Assembly (NCBI RefSeq): GCF_003515705.1
Contig: NZ_QWEH01000002.1
Span: forward strand, 310,001-374,000
Length of the DNA stretch: 64,000 nt
Reading direction: 5' to 3'
Source of the DNA: Oceanobacillus profundus
GTDB taxonomy: Bacteria; Bacillota; Bacilli; Bacillales; Amphibacillaceae
The notes beneath the pieces are model-generated. The model ran no database searches and was not told the origin of the DNA. It was given only the letters and a program-made list of their open reading frames with translations. The position numbers and the translations under genes are program-made. Shown in pieces: positions 32,755 through 41,832 of this stretch. Each line of letters opens with the position of its first letter. The first letter of the stretch is position 1.

Positions 32755-32769
32755 ATTGTTATATAACAA
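32755..32769. promoter_or_regulatory. Palindrome TTGTTATATAACAA, copy B of the element
   Basis: A perfect 14-bp palindrome (32756-32769) containing the ATTGTTATATAA word found at 32607-32618. It lies about 45 bp before the aceB start, in the promoter region. Confidence 0.5.
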
Positions 32770-32814
32770 AGTGAAGTTATTCCTATTTATAATACAACAG
32801 CAAGGGGAGGAATG

Positions 32815-33739
32815 ATAATGAACCAAACCACCGTACAAATCAATCATGAAAATCAGTTTAACGAAATTTTAACACCTCAAGCATTAGAATTTCTGGAGAA
32901 GCTGCACAACTACTTTGAAGAACGACGTAAAAACCTGCTGGAAATTAGACAGCAAATTCAGGAGAAGCTGAATGAGGGAAAGCAGCTACAATTTCTTTCA
33001 GAGACAAAGCAAGTTCGGGAAGGGAATTGGACAATTGATCAACTACCAAGAGATTTGCGGGATAGAAGTCCAAACGTGCCATAAGCGTAATGCGATGGAG
33101 ATCGGTGAAATGGCAGCTCAAATACCAGTTAAAAACGATGATGCAGCCAATAAAGTCGCATTTGATAAGGTTCGTGCAGATAAGGAGCGGGAAGCGGTTG
33201 ATGGACATGATGGTACATGGGTTGCACATCCAGGTATGGTTCAGCTTGTTAAAGATATCTTTGATAAAGTGATGCCGACACCAAACCAAATTAACAAGAA
33301 ACGAGTCGATGTGCGCGTATCGGCGGAAGATTTGGTCCGGTTACCTGCTGGCGAAATTACAGAAGGAGGCCTTCGAACCAATATTAATGTAGGTATCCAG
33401 TATATAGCAGCATGGCTAAGCGGGAGAGGAGCTGTACCAATCAACAATTTAATGGAAGACGCAGCTACTGCAGAGATCTCAAGAGCGCAGGTGTGGCAGT
33501 GGGTTCGCTATCCTAAAGGAGAATTTGTTGATGGCAGAAAAGTAACAATGGAGCTAGTTGAAGAAATCATGCAAGAGGAACTATCGGTGATTGAAGAACA
33601 ATATGGTACGGATACTTACCGGAAAGGGAATTTTGGACAGGCCGCACAAATTTTTGATGCATTAATAAAACAAGATAGCTTTGCTGAATTTTTAACAATA
33701 CCAGCCTATAAGGAATTATTAAAAGGGGGAAATGAATGA
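32815..33739 (+). pseudogene. aceB: Malate synthase A with large internal deletion and frame change
   Basis: Malate synthase condenses glyoxylate with acetyl-CoA. Here bases 32815-33068 encode its N-terminal 85 or so residues (MNQTTVQINHENQFNEILTP to LPRDLRDR). From about 33070, in a different frame, comes the C-terminal part (QTCHKR, EMAAQIPVKNDDAANK, VRADKEREAVDGHDGTWVAH, EDAATAEISRAQVWQWVRYP). About 220 residues of the roughly 530-residue enzyme are missing, including the catalytic core with the substrate Arg and Mg ligands, and the two parts are out of frame. The remaining ORFs (32812-33084 and 32972-33739) cannot give active enzyme. GGGGAGG precedes the start. It is immediately followed by intact aceA. 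Confidence 0.85.
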
Positions 33740-35016
33740 TGTCAAATCAACGTGCTGAAAGTTTACAGAAGAGTTGGGAAAAGGAACTTCGTTGGGTAGG
33801 TGTAGAACGTCCGTATACAGCAGAAGAAGTCATTCGTTTAAGAGGATCCATTGATTTGGAATATACTTTAGCAACAAGAGGCTCAAAGAAACTATGGGAA
33901 TCAATCAATACGGAAGAATATGTGAACGCTTTAGGTGCATTAACAGGAAATCAAGCCGTTCAGCAGGTAAAGGCTGGGTTAAAAGCAATTTACTTAAGTG
34001 GCTGGCAGGTGGCAGCGGATGCGAACTTAGCGGGACAAATGTATCCGGATCAAAGCTTATATCCGGCAAATAGTGTACCAAATGTAGTTAAGCGGATTAA
34101 TCAGGCATTACAGCGAGCGGATCAGATTCATTATTCGGAAGGGAATACAGATATTGATTGGTATGTACCCATTGTAGCGGATGCAGAAGCAGGCTTCGGC
34201 GGACAGCTTAATGTGTTTGAATTAATGAAGTCGATGATTGAATCTGGTGCAGCTGGCGTACACTTTGAAGATCAATTATCATCCGAAAAGAAGTGTGGAC
34301 ATTTAGGTGGTAAAGTCTTGCTGCCGACACAAACAGCAGTTAAAAATTTAATTGCAGCACGTTTTGCTGCAGATGTAATGGGGACCCCGACAGTAATTAT
34401 TGCTCGAACAGATGCCAATGCTGCGGATATGATAACTAGTGATGTAGACCCGTATGATGCACCGTTTATTCAAGGGGAACGAACCTCTGAAGGATTTTAT
34501 CGAACAAAGGCTGGTATTGATCAGGCAATTGCTCGTGGATTAGCATATGCACCATATGCAGATATGATTTGGTGTGAAACTTCAGAGCCGAATATGGAAG
34601 AGGCGAGACATTTTGCTAATGCAATCCATGAGAGATATCCAAATAAGCTATTGGCATACAATTGCTCTCCCTCCTTTAACTGGAAGCATAAACTTTCTGA
34701 TGAGGAGATAGCTAACTTCCAGAAAGAGCTTGGGAAAATGGGTTATAAATTCCAGTTTGTAACGTTGGCAGGCTTCCATGCTCTAAATCATAGTATGTTT
34801 GAGCTAGCAAGAAGGTACAAAGATGAAGGAATGGCGGCATACTCTAAATTACAGCAGGATGAATTTGCAAGTGAGAAATATGGTTATAGTGCAACACGTC
34901 ATCAGCGTGAAGTAGGCACTGGCTACTTTGATGAAGTAGCACAAGTAATTTCTGGTGGCACTTCGTCAACAACTGCACTGAAAGGGTCGACAGAAGCTGA
35001 ACAATTTACAAGCTAA
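33739..35016 (+). CDS. aceA: Isocitrate lyase
   Basis: Cleaves isocitrate to glyoxylate and succinate. 425 residues, full length. The catalytic signature KKCGHLGGK lies at 184-192 with Cys at 186. Other segments: [73 protein letters not shown] and [22 protein letters not shown] 33739 (or 33736) follows AAAGGGGGAAATG and overlaps the aceB remnant's stop. Upstream aceB is broken, so glyoxylate must be handled by another malate synthase or another route (the window also has glcDF). Otherwise the shunt is non-functional. Confidence 0.95.
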   Translation: MSNQRAESLQKSWEKELRWVGVERPYTAEEVIRLRGSIDLEYTLATRGSKKLWESINTEEYVNALGALTGNQAVQQVKAGLKAIYLSGWQVAADANLAGQMYPDQSLYPANSVPNVVKRINQALQRADQIHYSEGNTDIDWYVPIVADAEAGFGGQLNVFELMKSMIESGAAGVHFEDQLSSEKKCGHLGGKVLLPTQTAVKNLIAARFAADVMGTPTVIIARTDANAADMITSDVDPYDAPFIQGERTSEGFYRTKAGIDQAIARGLAYAPYADMIWCETSEPNMEEARHFANAIHERYPNKLLAYNCSPSFNWKHKLSDEEIANFQKELGKMGYKFQFVTLAGFHALNHSMFELARRYKDEGMAAYSKLQQDEFASEKYGYSATRHQREVGTGYFDEVAQVISGGTSSTTALKGSTEAEQFTS

Positions 35017-35072
35017 TTATCTTGAAGTAAATATAGTTCAAAATTCCTGACAAAACGAATTAAAATAATAAA

Positions 35073-35114
35073 AAAAATGCTTATCCTAAAGAAATAGGGT
35101 AGGCATTTTTTTGG
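35073..35114 (+). terminator. Terminator after aceA
   Basis: AAATGCTTATCCTA pairs with TAGGGTAGGCATTT (with G-T pairs) followed by TTTTT. Confidence 0.85.
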
Positions 35115-35201
35115 TACTCGCTATTTTTATTGGATTATTTCGATAATTATATGAAGGTTTTGTTAAGATATGAAGCAAAATTAGGCGATTTATGTCGTTT
35201 T

Positions 35202-35218
35202 TGAAATATAATTGTAAC
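35202..35218 (+). promoter_or_regulatory. Candidate WalR (YycF) box
   Basis: TGAAAT-N5-TGTAAC (35202-35218) differs by one base from the known WalR pattern TGTAAT-N5-TGTAAC. B. subtilis cwlO and lytE are WalR targets, and the following gene is CwlO-like, about 160 bp downstream. Confidence 0.45.
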
Positions 35219-35380
35219 ATTACTATAATATGAATGTCATTTTACAATGCTATAATTCATATTGCCTAGAAAAATTAATACATAATTAAAAAACAATCAC
35301 ATAGTTTAGCAATATTTAATTCATAGAAGACTACATAAAAAGAGCTTTGCGGTGTGAAATGGGAAGCGGGGAAATGAAAG

Positions 35381-36649
35381 TTGAGAAAGACATTTATGGC
35401 GTTATCCACTGTTGCAGTGGTTGGTTTAGGTAGTACTTTATTCACTGTATCAGCCCAGGCAGAATCCATTCAAGATATTGAAAACAAGCAAGCACAAATT
35501 CAAGAAGAGCGAGATGCAATTAAAGCAAACCTATCTGATGCTGATAGTAAAATAGCAGAGGTTTTAATAGATTTAGAGAAATTAAATGAAGAAATTGAAA
35601 AGGTAAATAAAGCCTTAAAAGAAAACCAAAAGCAAATGGATAATACAAATGAAGCTATTTCTGAGAAAGAAGATGAGGTAGCTCAATTAGAAAAGGAAAT
35701 TAAGGAACTAGAAAAAGCAATCGAAAAGCGTTTTGAAATATTGAAGGAACGCGCTGTATCCTATCAGCAAAGTGGTGGGGATATCAGTTACCTTGAAGTA
35801 ATTTTCGGATCCCAAAGCTTTGGTGACTTTATTAGCCGTGTTTCAGCAGTAAATAAAATTTCAGAGTCTGATAGTTCATTAATCAAAAAGCAGGAAGAAG
35901 ATAAAGCTGCTGTAGAAGAAAAACAGGATGCTGTACTTGCGAAATTAGACGAATTAAATGAAATGAAGATTGAAATTGAAGGAATGCTTGCCTTAGTTGA
36001 AGAACAAAAAGCATCAAATGAAGATAAAAAAGATACACTTAAAGCAAAAGAAAATGACTTACGCGTATTAAAAGATGAGCTTCAGGTAGAAGACTCTAAG
36101 CTTGCAACACTAGAAAAAGAAGTGAAAACTAGTTTACAAGCAGCAGTAGAGCCTGCACCAGAAACAGAAGTTGCAAGTGCTAATGCAACTGGAAATACAG
36201 ATACAGGTTCATCTGAAAAAGCTGCATCTGGCGGAGAGTTACAAACTTTAAGCAAAGAATCAACATCAAGACCTGCAGCATCTGGCAATCTTAGTACGGC
36301 AATTAATGCTGGATTCTCTCATATTGGAACCCCATATGTATGGGGAGGCAAAGGTCCAGGAGGATTTGATTGTTCTGGATTCGTATCCTGGGCATTTGCT
36401 CAAGCAGGAATTTCTATTCCATCAAGCACTACAGGCTTAGCGACAACAGGTACAAAAGTTTCTTCTAGCAATATGCAGCCTGGAGATATCGTATTCTTTG
36501 ACACCTATAAAAAGAACGGGCATGTTGGAATCTACCTTGGTGGCGGTAAATTTATTGGCGCACAAAATTCTACGGGATTAGCTGTTGCTGATATGACAAG
36601 TGGTTACTGGGAAAGCAAGTTCGCAGGTCATGTTCGCAGTGTAAAATAA
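35381..36649 (+). CDS. cwlO: Secreted peptidoglycan DL-endopeptidase, CwlO-like (NlpC/P60)
   Basis: Cell-wall hydrolase of 422 residues. It has a signal peptide (RKTFMALSTVAVVGLGSTLF, cleavage near AQA-ES at about 27), a long coiled-coil domain (30-250, charged heptads with SYQQSGGDISYLEVIFGSQS, the CwlO/SagA-type motif), a Ser/Ala-rich linker and a C-terminal NlpC/P60 domain with the catalytic Cys in FDCSGFVSWAF (about 331) and the His in NGHVGIYLG (about 380). This is the CwlO architecture, an enzyme regulated by FtsEX and WalRK in B. subtilis. TTG start at 35381; a GGGG about 11 bp upstream is the only ribosome site. Confidence 0.85.
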   Translation: MRKTFMALSTVAVVGLGSTLFTVSAQAESIQDIENKQAQIQEERDAIKANLSDADSKIAEVLIDLEKLNEEIEKVNKALKENQKQMDNTNEAISEKEDEVAQLEKEIKELEKAIEKRFEILKERAVSYQQSGGDISYLEVIFGSQSFGDFISRVSAVNKISESDSSLIKKQEEDKAAVEEKQDAVLAKLDELNEMKIEIEGMLALVEEQKASNEDKKDTLKAKENDLRVLKDELQVEDSKLATLEKEVKTSLQAAVEPAPETEVASANATGNTDTGSSEKAASGGELQTLSKESTSRPAASGNLSTAINAGFSHIGTPYVWGGKGPGGFDCSGFVSWAFAQAGISIPSSTTGLATTGTKVSSSNMQPGDIVFFDTYKKNGHVGIYLGGGKFIGAQNSTGLAVADMTSGYWESKFAGHVRSVK

Positions 36650-36658
36650 TAAAGTAAT

Positions 36659-36698
36659 AGAAAAAACCATTCTGAAGGAATTCAGAATGGTTTTTTCT
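36659..36698. terminator. Terminator after cwlO
   Basis: AGAAAAAACCATTCTGA and TCAGAATGGTTTTTTCT form a perfect 17-bp stem with loop AGGAAT; the A and T runs make it work in both directions. Confidence 0.9.
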
Positions 36699-36840
36699 AT
36701 GTACGGAAGTATTTAATTATTATCTTTTAGTAGACTTATTTTGGATTTCAAGTTTTCTAATGTTTTTTTCGTATATATTTAAGCTTGTTTATTCTATTCT
36801 CCATGCTAATATCTGATTCCGCTTCGGAAAACAAAAAGTG

Positions 36841-36866
36841 GTTTAGACTATGATCAAGTAGGATAT
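36841..36866 (+). promoter_or_regulatory. Candidate sigma-B promoter of the BCCT gene
   Basis: GTTTAG, 14-bp spacer, GGATAT, close to the general-stress consensus GTTTAA-N12-15-GGGTAT. Osmolyte carriers of Bacillus are often partly sigma-B dependent. It stands about 65 bp before the start codon. Confidence 0.45.
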
Positions 36867-36932
36867 ATTATATATGCTGTAATAGCAAGAGATTTTACAG
36901 TAAAACTTACAGCTGACGAAAGGAACATACAT

Positions 36933-38432
36933 ATGAAAAATAGAGCATTTTTAAATCCGGTATTTTTTGTTTCAGCTATTGTTATTTTTTTATTAGTCAT
37001 TATCGGAGCCGTTGCGCCTTCACGATTTGGCAAAGTCGCTGAGACGCTATTTAATTTTACGACTACGAATTTTGGATGGTTTTATTTACTTGCTGTATTT
37101 AGTTTTATTGCATTTTTAATTGTTCTTGCAATAAGCAAATACGGAAGGCTAAGGCTCGGAAACGCAAGTTCTCGGCCGGAGTATCCTTTCTTTACCTGGA
37201 TTGGTATGCTATTCTCCACAGGATTTGGTTCTGGTCTTGTGTTCTGGGGAGTTGCAGAACCGATGAGCCACTTTTTAAACACACCATTTCCTGGACTTGA
37301 TCCCCAAACTCCAGAAGCAGCGAGAGTAGCAATGGGGTATGCTTTCTTTAACTGGGGGATTAGCCAGTGGTCTGTATTCGCTATTGTTGGACTTGTCATT
37401 GGTTATGTTCAATTTAGAAAAGATAAAAATGGTCTTATTTCCACTTCGATTCGTCCTATAGTCGGATCGAAAAAAATAGTTGCAAACACAGTCGACTCTT
37501 TTGCAGTTATAGCGACAGTCATGGGAGTTGCAACCTCATTGGGACTTGGGATTTTACAGATGAATGGTGGGATGACTTCGATATTCGGAATGCCGAATTC
37601 AATCGGAATTCAAATTGTTATTGCTTTAGTAATGCTCATTACTTACTTATCTTCTTCAATAACAGGTTTAAATAAAGGGATGAAATGGTTAAGTAATATT
37701 AATCTTGCAGCATGTCTATTATTGCTATTATTTGTTTTCTTTGCGGGACCAACAGTATTTATATTAGAAACCTTTGTTTTGGGGTTAGGAGATTACTTGA
37801 CCAACTTTGTTCAGTATAGCTTGCGAATGACACCATATGAAGGTGGTACATGGGTACACGAGTGGACGATTTTCTATTGGGCATGGGCAATATCTTGGTC
37901 TCCATTTGTAGGTGCTTTTGTTGCACGAGTTTCGAAAGGTAGAACGATAAGAGAGTTTATTTTCGGTGTACTTGTAGTTCCCCCTGCAATTGCCTGTTTA
38001 TGGATAGCTGTATTTGGAGGAACAACGCTCTACAGTGATTTAAATCTCGGAACACAAATAGCGGAGGCTGTAGATGTAGATTTAGCAGTAGCACTATTTG
38101 AAACCTTTGGGACGTTGCCATTATCGACAATTTCTTCAGCATTAGCTGTTCTGCTTATCTTTACATTTTTAGTAACCTCTGCAGATTCTGCAACCTATAT
38201 AATAGGGAGTATGACCTCAAAAGGAAGTATAAACCCTTCTATTATTACGAAAGTGATCTGGGGTGTTTTAATTACCGCAATAGCTGTTGTACTACTGATG
38301 GCAGGTGGCCTGGAGGCATTGCAAACTGCATCATTAACTTCAGCATTACCATTAACGGTTATAATTCTTATAATGATGATCGCATTTCTAAGGACTTTAT
38401 CGAAAGATTTTAGAGATAAGAAGAAGCGATGA
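36933..38432 (+). CDS. BCCT family betaine/choline/carnitine transporter
   Basis: Sodium-coupled osmolyte carrier of 499 residues with about 12 membrane helices, OpuD/BetL-like. Signature segments: FGSGLVFWGVAEPMSHFLNT, YAFFNWGISQWSVFAIVGLV, FYWAWAISWSPFVGAFVARV with the substrate Trp box, RVSKGRTIREFIFGVLVVP and TSADSATYIIGSMTS. GAAAGGA precedes the ATG. With ectABC it indicates osmotic adaptation. The substrate is probably glycine betaine but could be ectoine or carnitine. Confidence 0.9.
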   Translation: MKNRAFLNPVFFVSAIVIFLLVIIGAVAPSRFGKVAETLFNFTTTNFGWFYLLAVFSFIAFLIVLAISKYGRLRLGNASSRPEYPFFTWIGMLFSTGFGSGLVFWGVAEPMSHFLNTPFPGLDPQTPEAARVAMGYAFFNWGISQWSVFAIVGLVIGYVQFRKDKNGLISTSIRPIVGSKKIVANTVDSFAVIATVMGVATSLGLGILQMNGGMTSIFGMPNSIGIQIVIALVMLITYLSSSITGLNKGMKWLSNINLAACLLLLLFVFFAGPTVFILETFVLGLGDYLTNFVQYSLRMTPYEGGTWVHEWTIFYWAWAISWSPFVGAFVARVSKGRTIREFIFGVLVVPPAIACLWIAVFGGTTLYSDLNLGTQIAEAVDVDLAVALFETFGTLPLSTISSALAVLLIFTFLVTSADSATYIIGSMTSKGSINPSIITKVIWGVLITAIAVVLLMAGGLEALQTASLTSALPLTVIILIMMIAFLRTLSKDFRDKKKR

Positions 38433-38439
38433 TTATGAA

Positions 38440-38469
38440 AACAGCTGGAATGTCCAGCTGTTTTTTTAG
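38440..38469 (+). terminator. Terminator after BCCT gene
   Basis: AACAGCTGG (38440-38448) / CCAGCTGTT (38454-38462) and a run of T. Confidence 0.9.
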
Positions 38470-38780
38470 TAGGAGAATTGGCGTTTTCTAGAGAACTTAG
38501 TGTATAAACGGCATATCTATAGCGAAGAATGATTTCATAAGAATCGTTATACTGAGAGGCAGCAAAATGCTTTATAAAATTTACTTTGTTAATTGTTCGT
38601 TAAATATAGACTCATATTTTCAAATATATTATAATCATTTTAGGGAAGTGGGTGATTCATGTGGGAAGGTAAAACAATATAACAGATTCAGCAATGATTT
38701 GGTGAATGTATTTTTTACCTATGTGTTGAATCATCAATGTACGGAGTTTCAATATAATTATACTTAATTTTTAGAAATCA
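38470..38780. other. Gene-free stretch
   Basis: No supported gene. A 66-codon open frame at 38567-38767 has only a weak ribosome site and no recognisable composition. Confidence 0.5.
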
Positions 38781-38822
38781 GGAGGTGAAGTCCTTGTGTG
38801 TCACACACAAGGACCTTAATTG
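38781..38822 (+). promoter_or_regulatory. Ribosome site separated from the start codon by a hairpin
   Basis: GGAGGTG (38781-38787), then GTCCTTGTGTG (38790-38800), loop TCA, CACACAAGGAC (38804-38814), then CTTAA and the TTG start at 38820. A TAA at 38817-38819 in frame rules out an earlier start. With the 11-bp hairpin folded, the effective Shine-Dalgarno spacing is about 7 nt; unfolded it is about 32. Confidence 0.65.
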
Positions 38823-40115
38823 GACATATCCACGATAGTGAATTTACTTGCAGTTGCTGTACTAATTGCAATGACCGCTTTTTTTGTAATGGCAGAATTT
38901 GCCATTGTAAAGGTGCGTAGTACACAACTTGAACCACATATTGAAAACGGTAAGAAAAAGGCGATTTATGCCAAACAGGTTGTTTCACATTTAGATGAAT
39001 ACTTATCAGCCTGTCAGCTTGGTATCACAATTACAGCGTTAGGTATCGGGCGTTTGGCAGAACCAACATTTGAGCGATTGCTTCATCCGTTGTTTGGTGT
39101 TTTTGAAATTGGCGATGCACTAGTTACGACTCTTTCAATTATAGTTTCCTTTGCATTTGCCACATTTCTCCACGTTGTTATTGGAGAGCTTGCACCAAAG
39201 ACATTGGCAATTCAAAAAGCAGAGCAGGTGACCCTCTTTGTTGCCAGGCCGCTAATGTGGTTTTATCGTTTACTCTACCCATTCATTTGGTTCTTAAACG
39301 GTTCGGCACGACTCTTAACACGGGCTGTAGGATTAAAGCCTATGAGCGGTCATGAAGAATCTCATAGTGAAGAAGAACTTCGCTTAATTCTTGCAGATAG
39401 CTATAAGAGTGGTGAAATCAATCAATCAGAAATGATGTACGTGAACAACATTTTTGATTTTGATGAACGTGTAGCAAGGGAAATAATGGTTCCTCGAACG
39501 GAAATGATTTATTTTTCAAAAGAGGACACTTTCGAAGCAAATCTTGATATTATGCGCGAGGGGCAATTTACGAGATACCCTGTAGCCGATGAGGATAAAG
39601 ATAACATTATCGGATTAGTAAATTTAAAAGAGATTCTTACTGGTAAGTTTGATGAGCATCGACCAAATACAATTGAGAAATTTATTCGTCCAATTATCCA
39701 TGTATCAGAAGCCACACCGATTAAGCAGCTTTTGCTCAAAATGCAGAAGGAAAGAATCCATATGGCTATTGTAAATGATGAATATGGTGGAACGGCAGGT
39801 CTTGTAACCGTTGAGGATATACTTGAAGAAATTGTGGGAGATATCCGAGATGAGTTTGACGAAGATGAGATGCCAGATGTAGAACAAGTCGACGAAAACA
39901 TACATCTTGTTTCGGGAAAAATTAGCCTGGAAGAGGTAAATCAGCTTTTAAATATTTACCTTGCAGATGATGAAGTCGATACAATCGGTGGCTGGTTCTT
40001 TACAAATAACCTGGATGCCGAAGTTGGAACAGTAATGGAATATGATGGCTATGAGTTTATTCTTGAAGAAAAAGATGGCTATCAGATTAAGCGAATTAAA
40101 ATTGCAAAATTATAA
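38820..40115 (+). CDS. CNNM/CBS-pair/CorC-HlyC domain membrane protein (hemolysin family)
   Basis: Protein of 431 residues: an N-terminal DUF21/CNNM membrane domain (1-200; LLAVAVLIAMTAFFVMAEFA, DEYLSACQLGITITALGIGR, VIGELAPKTLAIQKAEQVTL), two CBS domains (about 215-340; REIMVPRTEMIYFSKEDTFE, HMAIVNDEYGGTAGLVTVED) and a C-terminal CorC/HlyC domain (350-430; VSGKISLEEVNQLLNIYLAD, TIGGWFFTNNL). Related Bacillus proteins export Mg2+ or affect Mg and Mn balance (MpfA/YhdP type). The TTG start follows a ribosome site with an intervening hairpin, suggesting translational control. Confidence 0.9.
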   Translation: MDISTIVNLLAVAVLIAMTAFFVMAEFAIVKVRSTQLEPHIENGKKKAIYAKQVVSHLDEYLSACQLGITITALGIGRLAEPTFERLLHPLFGVFEIGDALVTTLSIIVSFAFATFLHVVIGELAPKTLAIQKAEQVTLFVARPLMWFYRLLYPFIWFLNGSARLLTRAVGLKPMSGHEESHSEEELRLILADSYKSGEINQSEMMYVNNIFDFDERVAREIMVPRTEMIYFSKEDTFEANLDIMREGQFTRYPVADEDKDNIIGLVNLKEILTGKFDEHRPNTIEKFIRPIIHVSEATPIKQLLLKMQKERIHMAIVNDEYGGTAGLVTVEDILEEIVGDIRDEFDEDEMPDVEQVDENIHLVSGKISLEEVNQLLNIYLADDEVDTIGGWFFTNNLDAEVGTVMEYDGYEFILEEKDGYQIKRIKIAKL

Positions 40116-40126
40116 TGCATGAAAAG

Positions 40127-40158
40127 AAGGCAAGCTCTTTAAGGGTTTGTCTTTTTTG
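40127..40158 (+). terminator. Terminator after CNNM/CBS gene
   Basis: AAGGCAAGC pairs with GTTTGTCTT (with G-T pairs), followed by TTTTT. Confidence 0.75.
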
Positions 40159-40273
40159 CTTGACGATAGATTTACCTGAACCGTTCTATTTTTATCCATA
40201 GCATATGCATTTAGGTTTAAATGAAGTTAATTTAGGTTAAAGGAATAGTACATTTTCTTTTAGGAGGTTGCCT

Positions 40274-41080
40274 ATGGATATAAATGCTAAATTAAAAGAA
40301 CTGGAAAGTGTAAATAGAGAAAATGGTAATAAGGTTTTTACAATGTACTTAAATACAGATCCAGCTGATCCAGATCAGCAAGGTGGAGAGTGGAAAATCC
40401 ATTTCAAAAATGGCATGCGGAATTTTGAAAGTTATTTAAAAGAAGGGGATAATAAAGAGGAGCTAAACAATTTTCAAGCTGTAAAGAAAAAGGTAGATCG
40501 GTTTATTAAGGAAAACGAGCAACAGCAACAAAAAGGAATTATTGTATTTGCAACTGCTGATGAAGAAGTGTGGTATGCAGAAATCGTTCAAATCCGATTA
40601 GAGAATGAGTTTTATTGGCAAGAAACCCCAGAGTTAGATCAGCTTCGAAAGCTAAAGGAGAGTTACCCAAAAACAGGGATCATTCTCGTACAACAAAATC
40701 AAATAAAAATTATCGATTCTTATCTTAATCAAATTGAAGACACTTTCTCTTATGAACTTGATGTGGAAACAGACACATGGCGAGTGATGCAAGGTCCTCG
40801 TAAAGGTACTTCTGGAACGACAGGTCTAGGTTCCACTAATATGCAGACGGATAAATTTGAGGCTCGTTATGAAGTGAACCAACATCGCTGGTATAAAGAA
40901 GTTGCTTCCAAAATAGACAAGCAGGCAAAGGATAGAAATTGGAAGAAAATATATGTTGTAGGTGAGAATGGTGCATCCAACGTACTTACAGACCAAATGA
41001 ACAAACCGGTCGATGAAATTATACAGAAAAATATGCTTGACCATGAGGAATCAAAAGTGATGCATGAAGTGCTAGGATAG
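40274..41080 (+). CDS. VLRF1-type release factor-like protein (aeRF1 family)
   Basis: Protein of 268 residues of the bacterial aeRF1/VLRF1 family, related to archaeal-eukaryotic release factor 1 and thought to act on stalled ribosomes. Features: VFTMYLNTDPADPDQQGGEW at the N-terminus, QKGIIVFATADEEVWYAEIV, PKTGIILVQQNQIKIIDSYL, and a C-terminal EVNQHRWYKEVASKIDKQAK, then KKIYVVGENGASNVLTDQ. ATG 40274 follows TAGGAGGTTGCCT. Single gene with a strong terminator. The molecular role is inferred from fold. Confidence 0.75.
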   Translation: MDINAKLKELESVNRENGNKVFTMYLNTDPADPDQQGGEWKIHFKNGMRNFESYLKEGDNKEELNNFQAVKKKVDRFIKENEQQQQKGIIVFATADEEVWYAEIVQIRLENEFYWQETPELDQLRKLKESYPKTGIILVQQNQIKIIDSYLNQIEDTFSYELDVETDTWRVMQGPRKGTSGTTGLGSTNMQTDKFEARYEVNQHRWYKEVASKIDKQAKDRNWKKIYVVGENGASNVLTDQMNKPVDEIIQKNMLDHEESKVMHEVLG

Positions 41081-41104
41081 GGGTTGAACTGAATTAAGTA
41101 TATA

Positions 41105-41143
41105 AAAATGTCTAAGCGGATTTCGCTTAGACATTTTTTTGTG
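41105..41143. terminator. Bidirectional terminator after VLRF1 gene
   Basis: AAAATGTCTAAGCG (41105-41118) / CGCTTAGACATTTT (41124-41137), perfect stem, T run on the plus strand. Confidence 0.9.
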
Positions 41144-41189
41144 CGCTCTTATACATTGTATAAATGAAATACGACGCTTACGATGAAAC

Positions 41190-41636
41190 CTAATCTTCTT
41201 CACTCAGATATTTCTCATTCACATAGCCTGTAAAATCTGGGGTTGTTATTTTAACCCATTCGTTACCATCATCTTCAACTTCTACTTCTTGATCAAGTGT
41301 TACGAGACCAACAATATCATAATCTGCGCCAGGACCGCTGCGCGCATTTAATTGATCAGCTGTAACATAACGAGTTGAAAAGGTAGTCTCTTCAGGCTCC
41401 TCCTCATCCTCTAATTGCTTATTATCTTTGTTATCATTCGACTGATCAGAAGTATTATTTTCGTCGTCTTCATTTGTAGACGTTGTTCTATTGTTCGTAG
41501 CGTTCGCCATATCCTGATCTTCATTAGCAGCAAAGTCTGGGTTCATAAAATTATGCTGCATGATGGCAACAAACCCAATAAATAGTGCCGTTAAAATAAG
41601 TAATATTGTAAAAATAATTCCCTTTTTTCTATCCAT
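41190..41636 (-). CDS. Membrane-anchored SH3b domain protein
   Basis: Protein of 148 residues: an N-terminal membrane anchor (7-27, IIFTILLILTALFIGFVAIM), a low-complexity acidic Asn/Asp/Glu linker (35-85), and a C-terminal bacterial SH3 domain (88-145; LNARSGPGADYDIVGLVTLD, WVKITTPDFTGYVNEKYL). Such domains bind peptidoglycan peptides, so it probably sits on the outer face of the membrane, contacting the wall. TTAGGAG precedes the minus-strand ATG. Single gene; function unknown. Confidence 0.75.
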   Translation of the reverse strand: MDRKKGIIFTILLILTALFIGFVAIMQHNFMNPDFAANEDQDMANATNNRTTSTNEDDENNTSDQSNDNKDNKQLEDEEEPEETTFSTRYVTADQLNARSGPGADYDIVGLVTLDQEVEVEDDGNEWVKITTPDFTGYVNEKYLSEED

Positions 41637-41659
41637 TTCTCACTACTCCTAAAGCGGTA

Positions 41660-41762
41660 GTTCAAAAAGTTAGATGAAAATGGCACTCGGAAACAGTGGA
41701 CCTTTGATTAATAACCAAAATGTCTGCAGGCAGCCATGGTCCTTTTCATCCTTTCTTTGAAC
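41660..41762. mobile_element. Small TIR-bounded repeat element, copy 1
   Basis: Ends are imperfect inverted repeats beginning GTTCAAA and containing GATGAAAA (left 41660-41682, right 41741-41762 reversed). Copy 2 at 53305-53616 has the same ends and a shared inner word (CTTnGATTAA). Copy 1 is about 103 bp, apparently an internally deleted form. No coding sequence. MITE-like. Confidence 0.55.
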
Positions 41763-41832
41763 ACACAAAAACTATTATCTAGAAGATAGTATACATGAAA
41801 TAATAGAAAAAGGAAAAGAAGAAATCAAAGAA

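Noticed and set aside
32972..33739. A separate functional gene from the larger aceB-derived ORF
   Set aside because: Its first 30 or so residues are an out-of-frame reading of the malate synthase N-terminus; the rest is only the C-terminal domain.
38567..38767. 66-codon ORF upstream of the CNNM/CBS gene
   Set aside because: Poor ribosome site, no recognisable composition or family; its position looks like random open AT-rich sequence.
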